A stretch of 16,846 nt of DNA from Treponema sp. (GCA_017613485.1 JAGADS010000283.1:1-16846), one strand, 5' to 3'. Positions 7,849 through 15,251 are shown, counted from the first letter of the stretch. Numbers and translations are program-made. The notes: a model not told the origin generated them from the sequence alone.

Positions 7849-8901
7849 CTAATCCTGAAAACGGATGTCCTGCCATCTTTCGTTGAATTTATCAAGGCCT
7901 TCCCCGATATCAACCTTTAATGTGCAGTTGTTCATCTCGCTGGCATTGTACATAGGCTTGCTTGTCATGTATGGCTCAGCCTTCATGTTAACAAAGCACG
8001 GGAAGTTGAATGCATCAAGGAATTTTGCATAGACCTCTGGGCGGTGGATATAATTGATGAATTCATTTGCAAGCTCTGCATGTTTTGAATCCTTGAGTAT
8101 GCACATGCTGTCCAGATAAGAGGCACCTCCCTCCTGTGGAATAAAGAAGTCGATTGTCTCATCCCACTTGTCCTCTGGAACCTCGCCGTATACAACCTCT
8201 GCATAACCGTGGCACAGCCAGAAATCACCTGATGCAAATGACTTGCCGAACCCCTCTGCATCGAATTTTACAAGATTGGGCTTCCATTTTTCCTGAATCA
8301 GCTTTGTGGCTTCATCCAGCTCCTTGTCGGAAAGACTGTTCACGTCATATCCAAGGTGGGCAAGAGCGTCTCCCATAACCTCGCGCATGTCGTCCATCAT
8401 TGTGGCATGACCCTTGAACTGAGGATCCTCAAAAATACTCCAGTCGCGTGCATAGCTTCCGGCCGGTACCTTTGTCTTGTTTACGAGTACACCGGCAGCT
8501 CCGAAATAATATGGAACTGCATACTTCATGGTCGGGTCATAAGTTGCCTTCTCCAGAACAAGCGGGTTGATGTTAGCCCTGTTGGTCAGCTTTGACTGAT
8601 CAATTTCCTGGAACATTCCCTGGCTAATCATGATGGAAACGTAATCCTGTGAGGGAACAACAATATCATATCCCTTTGCACCCGCACGGAGCTTTGAGTA
8701 CATCTCCTCGTTGGAGGCGTAACTGTCAACCTTTACAGTGCAGTTGAATTCCTTCTCAAAATCACGCAATACCTCATCCGGAGTGTAGTACGTCCAGTTG
8801 TAGAGATATAATGTCTTACCGTCATCTTTTGAGCAGGAAGCAAGACCCATAACTGCAGCAAGGGCAGTCAAAGCAAAAAGCATGGTGAAACTTTTCTTCA
8901 T
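7849..8901 (-). CDS. PotD-type polyamine-binding lipoprotein (upstream copy)
   Basis: 350 residues from the ATG at 8901. An earlier in-frame ATG at 8922 would place the Shine-Dalgarno (AGGAG, 9 bases before 8901) inside the coding region and add residues ahead of the signal peptide, so I reject it. The signal peptide MKKSFTMLFALTALAAVMG ends in the lipobox L20-A21-S22-C23. The mature domain starts TLYLYNWTYYTPDEV and carries GDFWLCHGYAE and YLDSM, the PotD ligand-pocket blocks. Its role should be periplasmic polyamine capture for an ABC importer. It is the first of two tandem paralogues on this strand and has a TTGACA-type promoter upstream. The R-M genes lie directly upstream, so if transporter genes once preceded it they are no longer adjacent. 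Confidence 0.91.
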   Translation of the reverse strand: MKKSFTMLFALTALAAVMGLASCSKDDGKTLYLYNWTYYTPDEVLRDFEKEFNCTVKVDSYASNEEMYSKLRAGAKGYDIVVPSQDYVSIMISQGMFQEIDQSKLTNRANINPLVLEKATYDPTMKYAVPYYFGAAGVLVNKTKVPAGSYARDWSIFEDPQFKGHATMMDDMREVMGDALAHLGYDVNSLSDKELDEATKLIQEKWKPNLVKFDAEGFGKSFASGDFWLCHGYAEVVYGEVPEDKWDETIDFFIPQEGGASYLDSMCILKDSKHAELANEFINYIHRPEVYAKFLDAFNFPCFVNMKAEPYMTSKPMYNASEMNNCTLKVDIGEGLDKFNERWQDIRFQD

Positions 8902-8942
8902 CAAAGTACTCTCCTGAACCATAATATCTTTGAATAAATGTG

Positions 8943-8971
8943 AGGTTACCCTATTGAGGCTATTATGTCAA
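8943..8971 (-). promoter_or_regulatory. Candidate promoter of the potD-like pair
   Basis: On the minus strand, a perfect TTGACA (8966-8971) is followed after 17 bases by TAACCT (8943-8948). The -10 box is poor (three matches), but the -35 is exact and the spacing ideal. It would give a leader of about 35 bases containing the AGGAG site. A TATTAT at 8921-8926 is an alternative -10 without a matching -35. Confidence 0.4.
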
Positions 8972-9017
8972 GTAATGTGAGAAAGAAGAATGGGCTATGG
9001 AATTTGGATATTTTAGC

Positions 9018-9908
9018 TTATTCTACAGGTAAATCGATTCCGAAATATGGAGAATTTTGATGTAGTTCCAGAACATTGTTCAGAGGTTTGTCTGAATACT
9101 TGAAAATTCTGTCCCTATATTCAAATCTAATCTTTATATCGTCAATTTCAATCCTTCGTTTTTTTGATAATTCCAAAAATGCATCTTCCTGATCCAGACC
9201 TAAAAATCTACGACCAAGTAGACTTGCCGCAATTCCTGTTGTGCTTGAACCTGTAAAGGGATCCAATATCCAGTCATTTTCTTTTGTCGAGGCAAGAATA
9301 ATGCGTGCAAGCAAAGGAAGAGGCTTTTGGGTAGGATGCTTTCCGCAAGATTTTTCCCATCTGGCAATTGCGGGCAGACTCCACAAATCGCGCATTTGTG
9401 TTCCACCGTTGATTTCCTTCATCAGCTCGTAGTTGTAGTAGTGCGTGACCTTTTTATTCTTCCTTGCCCATAAAATGAATTCTGTTGAATGAGTAAAAAA
9501 CTTGCATGAAAGATTTGGTGGCGGATTCGTCTTAGCCCAAGTTATGCAATTTAAAATACGGAAATTCAATTCATTCAGCATCTGTGCAACAGAGAAAATA
9601 TTGTGGTATGTTCCGCTAATCCAGATTGTACCGTTTTCCTTAAGTTTTTCACGGCAAAGAGAAAGCCACTTGCGGTTGAACTCATTATCCTTGTCAAATC
9701 CCTGTGATTTATCCCATTCTCCTTTATTCACACTCACCTGCTTACCGCTCTGAACAGAAATGCCTCCATTAGAAAGAAAATATGGCGGATCAGCAAAAAT
9801 CATATCGAATTTAAAATCGATGTTCGGAAGAAGCTCCAGACAATTGCCTTTGGCGAGAGTAAAATCGTGATTTTCTGAACGATAAAATGATTTAATGGAA
9901 ATTTTAAT
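9018..9908 (-). CDS. DpnA-like beta-class adenine-N6 DNA methyltransferase, unusual start
   Basis: The beta-class order of motifs is clear: motif IV in IFADPPYFLSNGG, then KTNPPPNLSC and FTHSTEFILWARK in the target-recognition region, motif X in GKHPTQKP, and the S-adenosylmethionine motif I in DPFTGSSTTG. The wording is close to DpnA of the DpnII system, which methylates adenine in GATC. The only ATG of the frame in this region is at 9803, five codons before DPPY. Conserved sequence continues upstream (FTLAKGNCLELLPN, the usual beta strand before motif IV) to a TAG at 9909-9911, without any ATG, GTG or TTG. Possible starts are ATT at 9908, 9902 or 9896, or CTG at 9839. I give the whole open frame (296 codons). 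The ATT at 9908 overlaps the stop of the preceding gene, so coupling or a frameshift is possible. Confidence 0.88.
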   Translation of the reverse strand: MKISIKSFYRSENHDFTLAKGNCLELLPNIDFKFDMIFADPPYFLSNGGISVQSGKQVSVNKGEWDKSQGFDKDNEFNRKWLSLCREKLKENGTIWISGTYHNIFSVAQMLNELNFRILNCITWAKTNPPPNLSCKFFTHSTEFILWARKNKKVTHYYNYELMKEINGGTQMRDLWSLPAIARWEKSCGKHPTQKPLPLLARIILASTKENDWILDPFTGSSTTGIAASLLGRRFLGLDQEDAFLELSKKRRIEIDDIKIRFEYRDRIFKYSDKPLNNVLELHQNSPYFGIDLPVE

Positions 9909-10434
9909 CTACCCCAGGAACAGGAAGTCCTAATTTTTGCAAGGGAATATATTCAAAATAATAGTGGCAACGAACACTTTGAATATAATCTAAAGTATCT
10001 TTATATTTTGGATTTCGGAACCAATCGCTTAATAGATATATGTATTCGACTTCAACATTTAGCTGAGCTAATAATTTTTGGTATTCTTTTTTCTTAAAAT
10101 CACAAGTTTGAAGTTTTTCATCAACCGAACCACCAACTTGCTGATATTTACATTCTATAATAAATACTGTGTTGTTAATTAAAACAAAAATACTGTCATC
10201 TGGTAATAATGGTTTTGAGATATGATTTTCCCAATGAATTCCTTGTGGCTCAAGAAAATCCTTGTAAAAGGCATGTTTTTTATATATATGCGCAACAAGT
10301 TTGTTTTTATAAAAAACATCATGATTTGAAACCGAGTAATCATTTTGATTATTTAGAAATGTGGACAAATCAACTTTTCCTTCAAAAGCTAAACCTGTAA
10401 GTGTATTTGCCCCGCCAAAACCTTTCTTTTTCAT
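9904..10434 (-). CDS. Small PD-(D/E)XK nuclease within the R-M operon
   Basis: 176 residues. The PD-(D/E)XK active site can be read directly: E18 in TGLAFEGKVDL as the possible helix acid, P78-D79-D80, a strand, then E94-C95-K96 in FIIECKYQQVGGSVDEKLQ. This is the pattern of a type II restriction endonuclease. From memory it resembles short type II enzymes of epsilonproteobacteria, but I cannot name a specificity. The DNA is visibly more AT-rich than the flanking chromosome. It starts 15 bases after the DpnII-type gene, with a GGGAG rather far (12 bases) from the ATG, and its stop overlaps the methylase frame that follows. It is either a second nuclease of the GATC system or the partner of the downstream methylase in a separate R-M unit. 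Confidence 0.8.
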   Translation of the reverse strand: MKKKGFGGANTLTGLAFEGKVDLSTFLNNQNDYSVSNHDVFYKNKLVAHIYKKHAFYKDFLEPQGIHWENHISKPLLPDDSIFVLINNTVFIIECKYQQVGGSVDEKLQTCDFKKKEYQKLLAQLNVEVEYIYLLSDWFRNPKYKDTLDYIQSVRCHYYFEYIPLQKLGLPVPGVD

Positions 10435-10449
10435 GTAAAAAGGAACTCC

Positions 10450-11310
10450 CTACTTAAAAACTTCTTCCATTACACCTTTTTCCATATCTGCAATACAGTA
10501 GATGTGCTCCATAACATCAAATGTTTCCTCAAGGTTATGTCTTGCACTCCACCAGCCACTTCCGTCCGTAAACCATACGAAAGTTACGCCGTCGATTGTT
10601 GCAACTTCCTGTGCAAGTGTCTTATAACTGCGAGCTGTTTCATTAAGTTTTGAACCACCGCTTCCGTAGAAATTTGTTTCAATTACATAAATCTGCCGGT
10701 CAGTTTTTACAACATAATCAAAGCGTTTTTCCATTTTGCCCTGATTTGAAATAGCAGATAAATTAATTCCCCATTTTTGTGTAATTTCATGAATATACAT
10801 TTCTTTGAAATAGTTTACACCTTTTTTGAAACCAGCTTTCTTGATGAAAGATTCAACTAAATCTTCCATAAGATGACCGCCCCGGTTTTTACGCCCGTTT
10901 GAATCAAGTCCTGTCTCAACTCCTGTCACATAATCAAGAAGATTGCCTATCAAATGGTTCTGTAGCAAATCAAACAATCCAGATTTTTCCATGAAAGTTG
11001 AATATTCAGAAATAGAATAGACTTGTGTTACAAAGTCAAACTGACGTGTTCCGTCTTCATCAGAAACTGCAATTTCAGAATTTCTTACAGCAAGCAGAAT
11101 TGGAATACATTTCAATGTTTCGGGGTATTTCTTCAAAATTGTCTCAAAATCAGATTTTATTTTTTTTGAGCCAATCAGAGAATTCAAAATGCTCAGTTCA
11201 ATTTTGATGTTCTCAACATTGCCGTAGACTTTTTCGAAATCAACGTAATATGAGTAAGTCGCAATACTGTTACGAAAAGCTGACAGCCAAGTTACAAAAT
11301 CTCTTCCCAT
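10450..11310 (-). CDS. DpnII-family type II restriction endonuclease (GATC)
   Basis: 286 residues, the length of DpnII (288). Extensive stretches follow the DpnII pattern: SLIGSKKIKSDF, EKSGLFDLLQNHLIGNLLDYVTGVE, DSNGRKNRGG, GSKLNETARSYK, and FTDGSGWWSAR. The catalytic region is RFDYVV followed by VIETNFYGSGG, that is D...E-x-N in place of the common E-x-K, as in DpnII itself. It is expected to cut unmethylated GATC. A strong Shine-Dalgarno (GAGGAG) lies 4 bases before the ATG, and the gene begins 11 bases after the dpnM-type stop. It is followed after 15 bases by the extra nuclease gene, so all four genes read as one operon. Confidence 0.95.
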   Translation of the reverse strand: MGRDFVTWLSAFRNSIATYSYYVDFEKVYGNVENIKIELSILNSLIGSKKIKSDFETILKKYPETLKCIPILLAVRNSEIAVSDEDGTRQFDFVTQVYSISEYSTFMEKSGLFDLLQNHLIGNLLDYVTGVETGLDSNGRKNRGGHLMEDLVESFIKKAGFKKGVNYFKEMYIHEITQKWGINLSAISNQGKMEKRFDYVVKTDRQIYVIETNFYGSGGSKLNETARSYKTLAQEVATIDGVTFVWFTDGSGWWSARHNLEETFDVMEHIYCIADMEKGVMEEVFK

Positions 11311-11321
11311 TTTCTCCTCAG

Positions 11322-12215
11322 TTAAAAAACACTTGCAATATTTGAAATCAGCAATTCGCTAATCGCACCACGTTTTTTTGCATCTGAATTGACCATCCTT
11401 GAAGCAGAAACACGTTCAATCTCAAAGTTTGAATATAAATCATCAAAGAAATTATCATCTGCATCTGCATTTTTCGGGTCAGAATTACTGGCTACAATCT
11501 TAGCCCCCTTGTTTGAAATCTCATTTATAAAGGCTCCCAACTCAACCTGCTCCTTATCTGAAAAACCATTCTCTGAATAAGAAGTGAATGCAGCTGTCTG
11601 CGTAAGAGGACGATATGGAGGGTCTATATAAACAAAAGTTTTGTTGTCTATAAAAGATTTACATTCTTTGTAATCACCAACTTTCATTTCAACATTTTGT
11701 AAAAGTTCTGAGCAAGCAAGGAGATTCTCTTTGTCGCACAGAAGCGGATTTTTTGCATTGTTATACGGTACATTAAACTGCCCCTTCAAATTCACCCTGT
11801 AAAGTCCGTTGAAGCAGGTTTTGTTAAGAAAAATAAAAAGTGCAGCCTTCTCAAGATTCTCCTGCTCGTTGCCATTTATCTTTAAGTCATTGTAGCGATT
11901 ACGTTTTTTATAAAACAGTTCCTTGTTGCTTTCCAAAGAGTTGGCTTTGTAAATAGTCTGAATCTCCAAAAGCTGCTCAATCAGAAAGGAACAATTATTC
12001 TTTATCTGCGAGTAAGTGTTTATCAGCTCTTTGTTTATATCGTTTATCAAAACTTTCTTAGGCTGAAATTTGCTTAAAACATCAAAAAGCACCGCACCGC
12101 CACCCACGAACGGCTCACAGTATTTTTCTATTCTGGAGGGATATTTTTCTCTGATTTCATCAAGTAATTGGCTTTTTCCACCAACCCATTTTACAAACGG
12201 TTTTGCAAAAATCAT
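11322..12215 (-). CDS. DpnM/Dam-type adenine-N6 DNA methyltransferase (GATC)
   Basis: 297 residues, an alpha-class D12-type methylase. The S-adenosylmethionine motifs are PFVKWVGGKSQLL at the N-terminus and C-E-P-F-V-G-G-G (33-40). The Dam-family block NKTCFNGLYRVN spans residues 131-142, and the catalytic DPPY is at 198-201. With the adjacent DpnII-type nuclease the target is GATC, methylated on double-stranded DNA. The ATG at 12215 has no Shine-Dalgarno; a TATATT sits six bases upstream, so the mRNA probably starts at the ATG. I recall that the S. pneumoniae dpnM transcript is likewise reported to begin at its start codon. It is the first gene of a four-gene minus-strand operon. Confidence 0.95.
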   Translation of the reverse strand: MIFAKPFVKWVGGKSQLLDEIREKYPSRIEKYCEPFVGGGAVLFDVLSKFQPKKVLINDINKELINTYSQIKNNCSFLIEQLLEIQTIYKANSLESNKELFYKKRNRYNDLKINGNEQENLEKAALFIFLNKTCFNGLYRVNLKGQFNVPYNNAKNPLLCDKENLLACSELLQNVEMKVGDYKECKSFIDNKTFVYIDPPYRPLTQTAAFTSYSENGFSDKEQVELGAFINEISNKGAKIVASNSDPKNADADDNFFDDLYSNFEIERVSASRMVNSDAKKRGAISELLISNIASVF

Positions 12216-12221
12216 ACCAAA

Positions 12222-12250
12222 AATATACTAAATTTATACTAAAAAATCTA
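12222..12250 (-). promoter_or_regulatory. Promoter of the R-M operon, placed for a leaderless mRNA
   Basis: On the minus strand, TATATT (12222-12227) lies exactly six bases before the ATG at 12215, so the expected start point is the A of the ATG. The -35 region at 17 bases is a weak TAGATT (12245-12250). The region contains two copies of TTTAGTATA with an 11-base period overlapping the -10 box. Confidence 0.55.
12224..12243 (-). repeat. Two 9-bp direct repeats, one helical turn apart, at the R-M promoter
   Basis: TTTAGTATA occurs at 12235-12243 and again at 12224-12232 on the minus strand (period 11 bases). The second copy includes most of the -10 box. Repeats on the same face of the helix at a promoter can be an operator. 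In this AT-rich spacer they may also be chance or a duplicated -10. Confidence 0.5.
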
Positions 12251-12269
12251 TAAAATAAAGTGCCATTGT

Positions 12270-13133
12270 CTAAAAATATGAAATAGTATAACCACAGACA
12301 TATTCAAACCCCAGGGAACGGTACAGGGCAAGGGCGGCCGTGTTGTCTTTATTTGCAAACAGGACTGTGCTTTTCCCCCTGGAGTAAATCTCCTTTTCAA
12401 TACAGGACATCAAATATGAGGCTAAACCTTTTCCCCTTTGATCCGGTACTGTGTAAACTCCACCCACAAGCTCAAAATGCGGGCTTTTTGCATTAATCTG
12501 GGCTTTTGCGTATATTTTGCCGTCATCTGTCACAAGAGCACGGACATCTTCCTTTTTAAGCAGGCGGTCAAGGGCAAGACGTTCAACAGCGGGCTTTAAC
12601 TCCATGTTTTCCGGCAGAACTTCTTCCTTTATATATTCAAGCTGAACAGGAAACAGTGCATTAGAATTCCTTTTATTGCACTTGATATATTTGATTCCCG
12701 GTATTTCCTTTAGCTCAAGAGGTTTCCCACATTCAAGAAAAAGGTAAAGGCGTTTTTCTGTTATAGACTGGGTTGCGGCTGCATCTATCGCTTTAGTTAT
12801 GATGTCGCAGAATTCACTTTTTCCCGAAAGACAGAATACCTTGTTGTTATAGAAGAAAGACTGAAGGGTAAGCCTTATTTTCTCATCATCATACGGAAGA
12901 CACGGAAGAACCAGCTGACCACGGGTATAGGAGAAAACGCCATGTATATTTCCGCTTGAGTCAATTATGGCACATACATCCTGGGGATTTTGCTCAATCA
13001 TCTCGTACAGACGGCAGCAGATGTTCTCGTAAGGGAAAACAAATGCAAGTGCCTTTTTTGCAAGTCCGAAATATTTGTTAAGCCTCTTTACGTCAAGCCC
13101 GCCAGTAATTGAATGAACGCATGAATCCGACAT
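12270..13133 (-). CDS. GNAT-family N-acetyltransferase
   Basis: 287 residues. The C-terminal 90 residues are a GNAT domain: YTVPDQRGKGLASYLM, with the acetyl-CoA pyrophosphate loop Q-R-G-K-G at about 232-236, and the closing block NKDNTAALALYRSLGFEYV. The N-terminal 180 residues are an unrecognised extension with weak resemblance to the first half of a double GNAT fold. The substrate cannot be predicted. It begins 14 bases after the UPF0210 stop on the same strand with only a weak ribosome binding site, so it is probably the second gene of that operon. The AT-rich R-M promoter region follows it. Confidence 0.85.
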   Translation of the reverse strand: MSDSCVHSITGGLDVKRLNKYFGLAKKALAFVFPYENICCRLYEMIEQNPQDVCAIIDSSGNIHGVFSYTRGQLVLPCLPYDDEKIRLTLQSFFYNNKVFCLSGKSEFCDIITKAIDAAATQSITEKRLYLFLECGKPLELKEIPGIKYIKCNKRNSNALFPVQLEYIKEEVLPENMELKPAVERLALDRLLKKEDVRALVTDDGKIYAKAQINAKSPHFELVGGVYTVPDQRGKGLASYLMSCIEKEIYSRGKSTVLFANKDNTAALALYRSLGFEYVCGYTISYF

Positions 13134-13147
13134 CAGCTTGAGCTATT

Positions 13148-14509
13148 CTAGTTCCTGAATGAATGAATCGGGGCAGGGATTTTTCCACCGCGGTTGATGA
13201 AGTCCGCACAGCTGAAAGTATTCACGTCGATTACAGGACAGCCGCCCAATAGTCCGCCGAATTCCACCCAGTCACCTGCTTTTTTGCCGGGAGCAGGAAT
13301 TAAACGTACAGCAGTTGTCTTGTTGTTCACCATGCCTATTGCCATCTCGTCCGCCATGATTCCGCTTATTGTCGTTGCAGGAGTGTCACCAGGAATTGCT
13401 ATCATGTCAAGGCCTACAGAGCAGACACAGGTCATTGCCTCAAGTTTTTCAAGCGTAATTGAATGCTGCTTTACCGCGTTTATCATACCCTCGTCCTCAC
13501 TGACAGGGATAAATGCACCGCTTAATCCGCCGACATTCGTACTTGCCATGACACCGCCTTTCTTTACCATATCAGTAAGCATTGCAAGGGCACATGTTGT
13601 ACCGGGGGCACCCGCACCCTCAAGACCTATTTCCTCAAGTATGCGTGCAACAGAATCACCAACAGCAGGAGTCGGGGCAAGAGAAAGGTCAAGTATACCA
13701 AAGTCAACACCAAGACGCTGAGCCGCCTCCATGCCCACAAGCTGTCCCATACGCGTAATCTTGAATGCCATCTTCTTGATTCCGTCAGCAAGCTCATTTA
13801 TCGGCTTACCCTTGAACTCTTTTGCCGCTGCCAGAATTACACCAGGACCTGAGACACCTACATTAAGCACGCAGTCACCTTCTCCAGGACCATGGAATGC
13901 ACCCGCCATGAAGGGATTGTCCTCCGGAGCATTTGTAAAGACGACAAGCTTTGCACATCCGTTTACAGGCTTATCCTTGGAAACCTCTGCCGTCCTCTTG
14001 ATTATCTCTCCCATCAGCTTTACGGCGTTCATGTTTATGCCGCTTTTTGTTGAGCCGACGTTTACGCTAGAGCATACACGCTCTGTTTCATTAAGTGCAT
14101 CTGGAATCGATTCAATTAAAACTCTGTCGCCTGGGGTTATGCCTTTCTGTACCAATGCAGAAAAACCGCCTACAAAATCAACACCCAGCTCTTTTGCAAT
14201 TTTGTCAAGTGTGATTGCCCATTCAACATAGGATTTTTCTCCGCTTGGTTCTGCCACCATCGAGATTGGAGTCACCGAAATACGCTTGTTGATGATCGGT
14301 ACTCCGAATTCTTTTTCTATGTCCTGTCCGACCTTAACAAGGTTTTCCGCACGGTTCATGATCTTGTCATACATTTTCTGGCGGCTTCTCTTACCGTCGT
14401 CACATGCACAGTCACGCAGGGAAATACCCATCGTAATTGCACGGACATCAAGCTTCTGCCGCATGAACATATTTACAGTTTCCTGAACTTCTACCGGTGA
14501 AAAAATCAT
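13148..14509 (-). CDS. UPF0210 (DUF711, PFL-like) family protein
   Basis: 453 residues, the usual length of this family. Recognisable blocks are [20 protein letters not shown] at the N-terminus, [54 protein letters not shown], and [20 protein letters not shown]. The family is related to the glycyl-radical enzyme fold by structure-based annotation, but it lacks a demonstrated reaction. In many bacteria it sits next to an ACT-domain protein (UPF0237). No such gene is in the window; its downstream neighbour is a GNAT acetyltransferase. The ATG at 14509 has GAGG about seven bases upstream and a good promoter at 14538-14566. Long open frames on the opposite strand are shadows of its biased codon use. 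Confidence 0.93.
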   Translation of the reverse strand: MIFSPVEVQETVNMFMRQKLDVRAITMGISLRDCACDDGKRSRQKMYDKIMNRAENLVKVGQDIEKEFGVPIINKRISVTPISMVAEPSGEKSYVEWAITLDKIAKELGVDFVGGFSALVQKGITPGDRVLIESIPDALNETERVCSSVNVGSTKSGINMNAVKLMGEIIKRTAEVSKDKPVNGCAKLVVFTNAPEDNPFMAGAFHGPGEGDCVLNVGVSGPGVILAAAKEFKGKPINELADGIKKMAFKITRMGQLVGMEAAQRLGVDFGILDLSLAPTPAVGDSVARILEEIGLEGAGAPGTTCALAMLTDMVKKGGVMASTNVGGLSGAFIPVSEDEGMINAVKQHSITLEKLEAMTCVCSVGLDMIAIPGDTPATTISGIMADEMAIGMVNNKTTAVRLIPAPGKKAGDWVEFGGLLGGCPVIDVNTFSCADFINRGGKIPAPIHSFRN

Positions 14510-14537
14510 ATATAACCTCGATTCAAAATGGTGATTT

Positions 14538-14566
14538 ATTCTATATTATTATGGGAAAGAATTCAA
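14538..14566 (-). promoter_or_regulatory. Promoter of the UPF0210-GNAT operon
   Basis: On the minus strand, TTGAAT (14561-14566), 17 bases, then TAGAAT (14538-14543). The predicted start is about 14531, giving a leader of some 22 bases that contains the GAGG ribosome binding site. Unlike the leaderless genes here, this one has a normal leader. Confidence 0.65.
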
Positions 14567-14630
14567 TGCGGGGAAAGATGAAAGAGATAGCCGAGGTCGA
14601 GGGAAAATAGATGCATTTTTCCAAAAAATG

Positions 14631-14639
14631 TGTTATATT
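14631..14639 (+). promoter_or_regulatory. Extended -10 promoter of the antitoxin-PIN operon
   Basis: TGT followed by TATATT (14634-14639) matches an extended -10 element (TGn-TATAAT type). No -35 is recognisable at 16-18 bases. The leader of about 13 bases holds a strong AAGGAGG ribosome binding site at 14645-14651. Confidence 0.5.
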
Positions 14640-14658
14640 ATAAGAAGGAGGTGATTAT

Positions 14659-14874
14659 ATGTCAGATTTTGCCTACAACTATTTTAATACAGAATTGGAC
14701 AATCTTGCTTTACCAGAGCTAACGCAAATTCTGGAAAAAGTGAAGTCTTTGATTTCCATTCGCACGAACGAAAAAAACTCGGAATTTTCTCGCGAGCTGG
14801 GTGGTTTGGAGGATGGCTTTTATATGGCTACTGATTTTGATGAAACTCCGGAATGCTTCAAGGAGTATGTGTGA
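14659..14874 (+). CDS. Antitoxin, DUF2281/VapB-like
   Basis: 71 residues. The N-terminal half contains LALPELTQILEKVKSLI, the amphipathic segment seen in DUF2281-type antitoxins. The C-terminus, GLEDGFYMATDFDETPECFKEY, fits that family's closing pattern (G-x-x-x-G...DFDE...F-x-x-Y), the part that binds the toxin. It is preceded by AAGGAGG seven bases before the ATG. Its last codons carry the Shine-Dalgarno for the toxin, whose GTG start overlaps the TGA stop (GTGA). The short size, order and overlap are standard for a VapBC-like pair, with autoregulation by the complex likely but not visible here. Confidence 0.85.
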   Translation: MSDFAYNYFNTELDNLALPELTQILEKVKSLISIRTNEKNSEFSRELGGLEDGFYMATDFDETPECFKEYV

Positions 14875-15251
14875 ATTACCTGCTTGATACGAATGTTCTT
14901 ATATATTCACTTTGCAATCCTTCTGGACTCTCTAACGAGGCAAGACGAATTATTACAACTGAAAGAGATTTAAGCGTGAGTATTGTTTCATTCTGGGAAA
15001 TTGCAATAAAACAAACTCTTGGAAAACTTAGTATAAAATCAACTATTCCTCAAATTGAACAGATTTGTATTGCACGTGATATAAAAATTCTTCCAATCTC
15101 GTCAATTGAAATTGAAGCCATAAAAAATTTACCCCTTATTCATAAAGATCCATTCGATCGTTTGATAATCTCACAGGCACAACAGAATAATCTTTGTCTA
15201 TTAACAAGCGATACAACCATACCGCAGTATAATGTAAATACAATTTGGTAG
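14871..15251 (+). CDS. PIN-domain ribonuclease toxin (VapC-like)
   Basis: 126 residues from a GTG at 14871. AGGAG lies five bases before the GTG, which overlaps the antitoxin stop; an ATG at 14853 is in frame but inside the antitoxin and badly placed. The acidic active-site set of PIN domains is visible: D6 in LLDTNVLIY, E43 in SFWEIAIKQ, D96 in HKDPFDRLII, and D114 in LLTSDTTIP. This is the COG3744-like branch of VapC toxins, metal-dependent RNases usually acting on tRNA or rRNA. The final codons (YNVNTIW, stop) lie inside a direct repeat whose second copy is at 15950. Confidence 0.92.
   Translation: MNYLLDTNVLIYSLCNPSGLSNEARRIITTERDLSVSIVSFWEIAIKQTLGKLSIKSTIPQIEQICIARDIKILPISSIEIEAIKNLPLIHKDPFDRLIISQAQQNNLCLLTSDTTIPQYNVNTIW

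Noticed and set aside
9018..12215. R-M island as part of a prophage or integrative element
   Set aside because: No integrase, transposase, phage structural gene or flanking repeat is visible. The flanking minus-strand genes look chromosomal.
13194..14231. Two long open frames (about 175 and 166 codons) on the plus strand
   Set aside because: They lie wholly antisense to the well-conserved UPF0210 gene and have low-complexity Ser/Pro/Thr composition typical of a shadow frame.
14551..14610. A 19-codon ORF (starting MGKNSMRGK) with a TATATT close before its ATG, resembling the leaderless genes
   Set aside because: The same bases form the minus-strand promoter of the UPF0210 gene (TTGAAT-17-TAGAAT). 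The peptide is very short and no separate -35 fits well.
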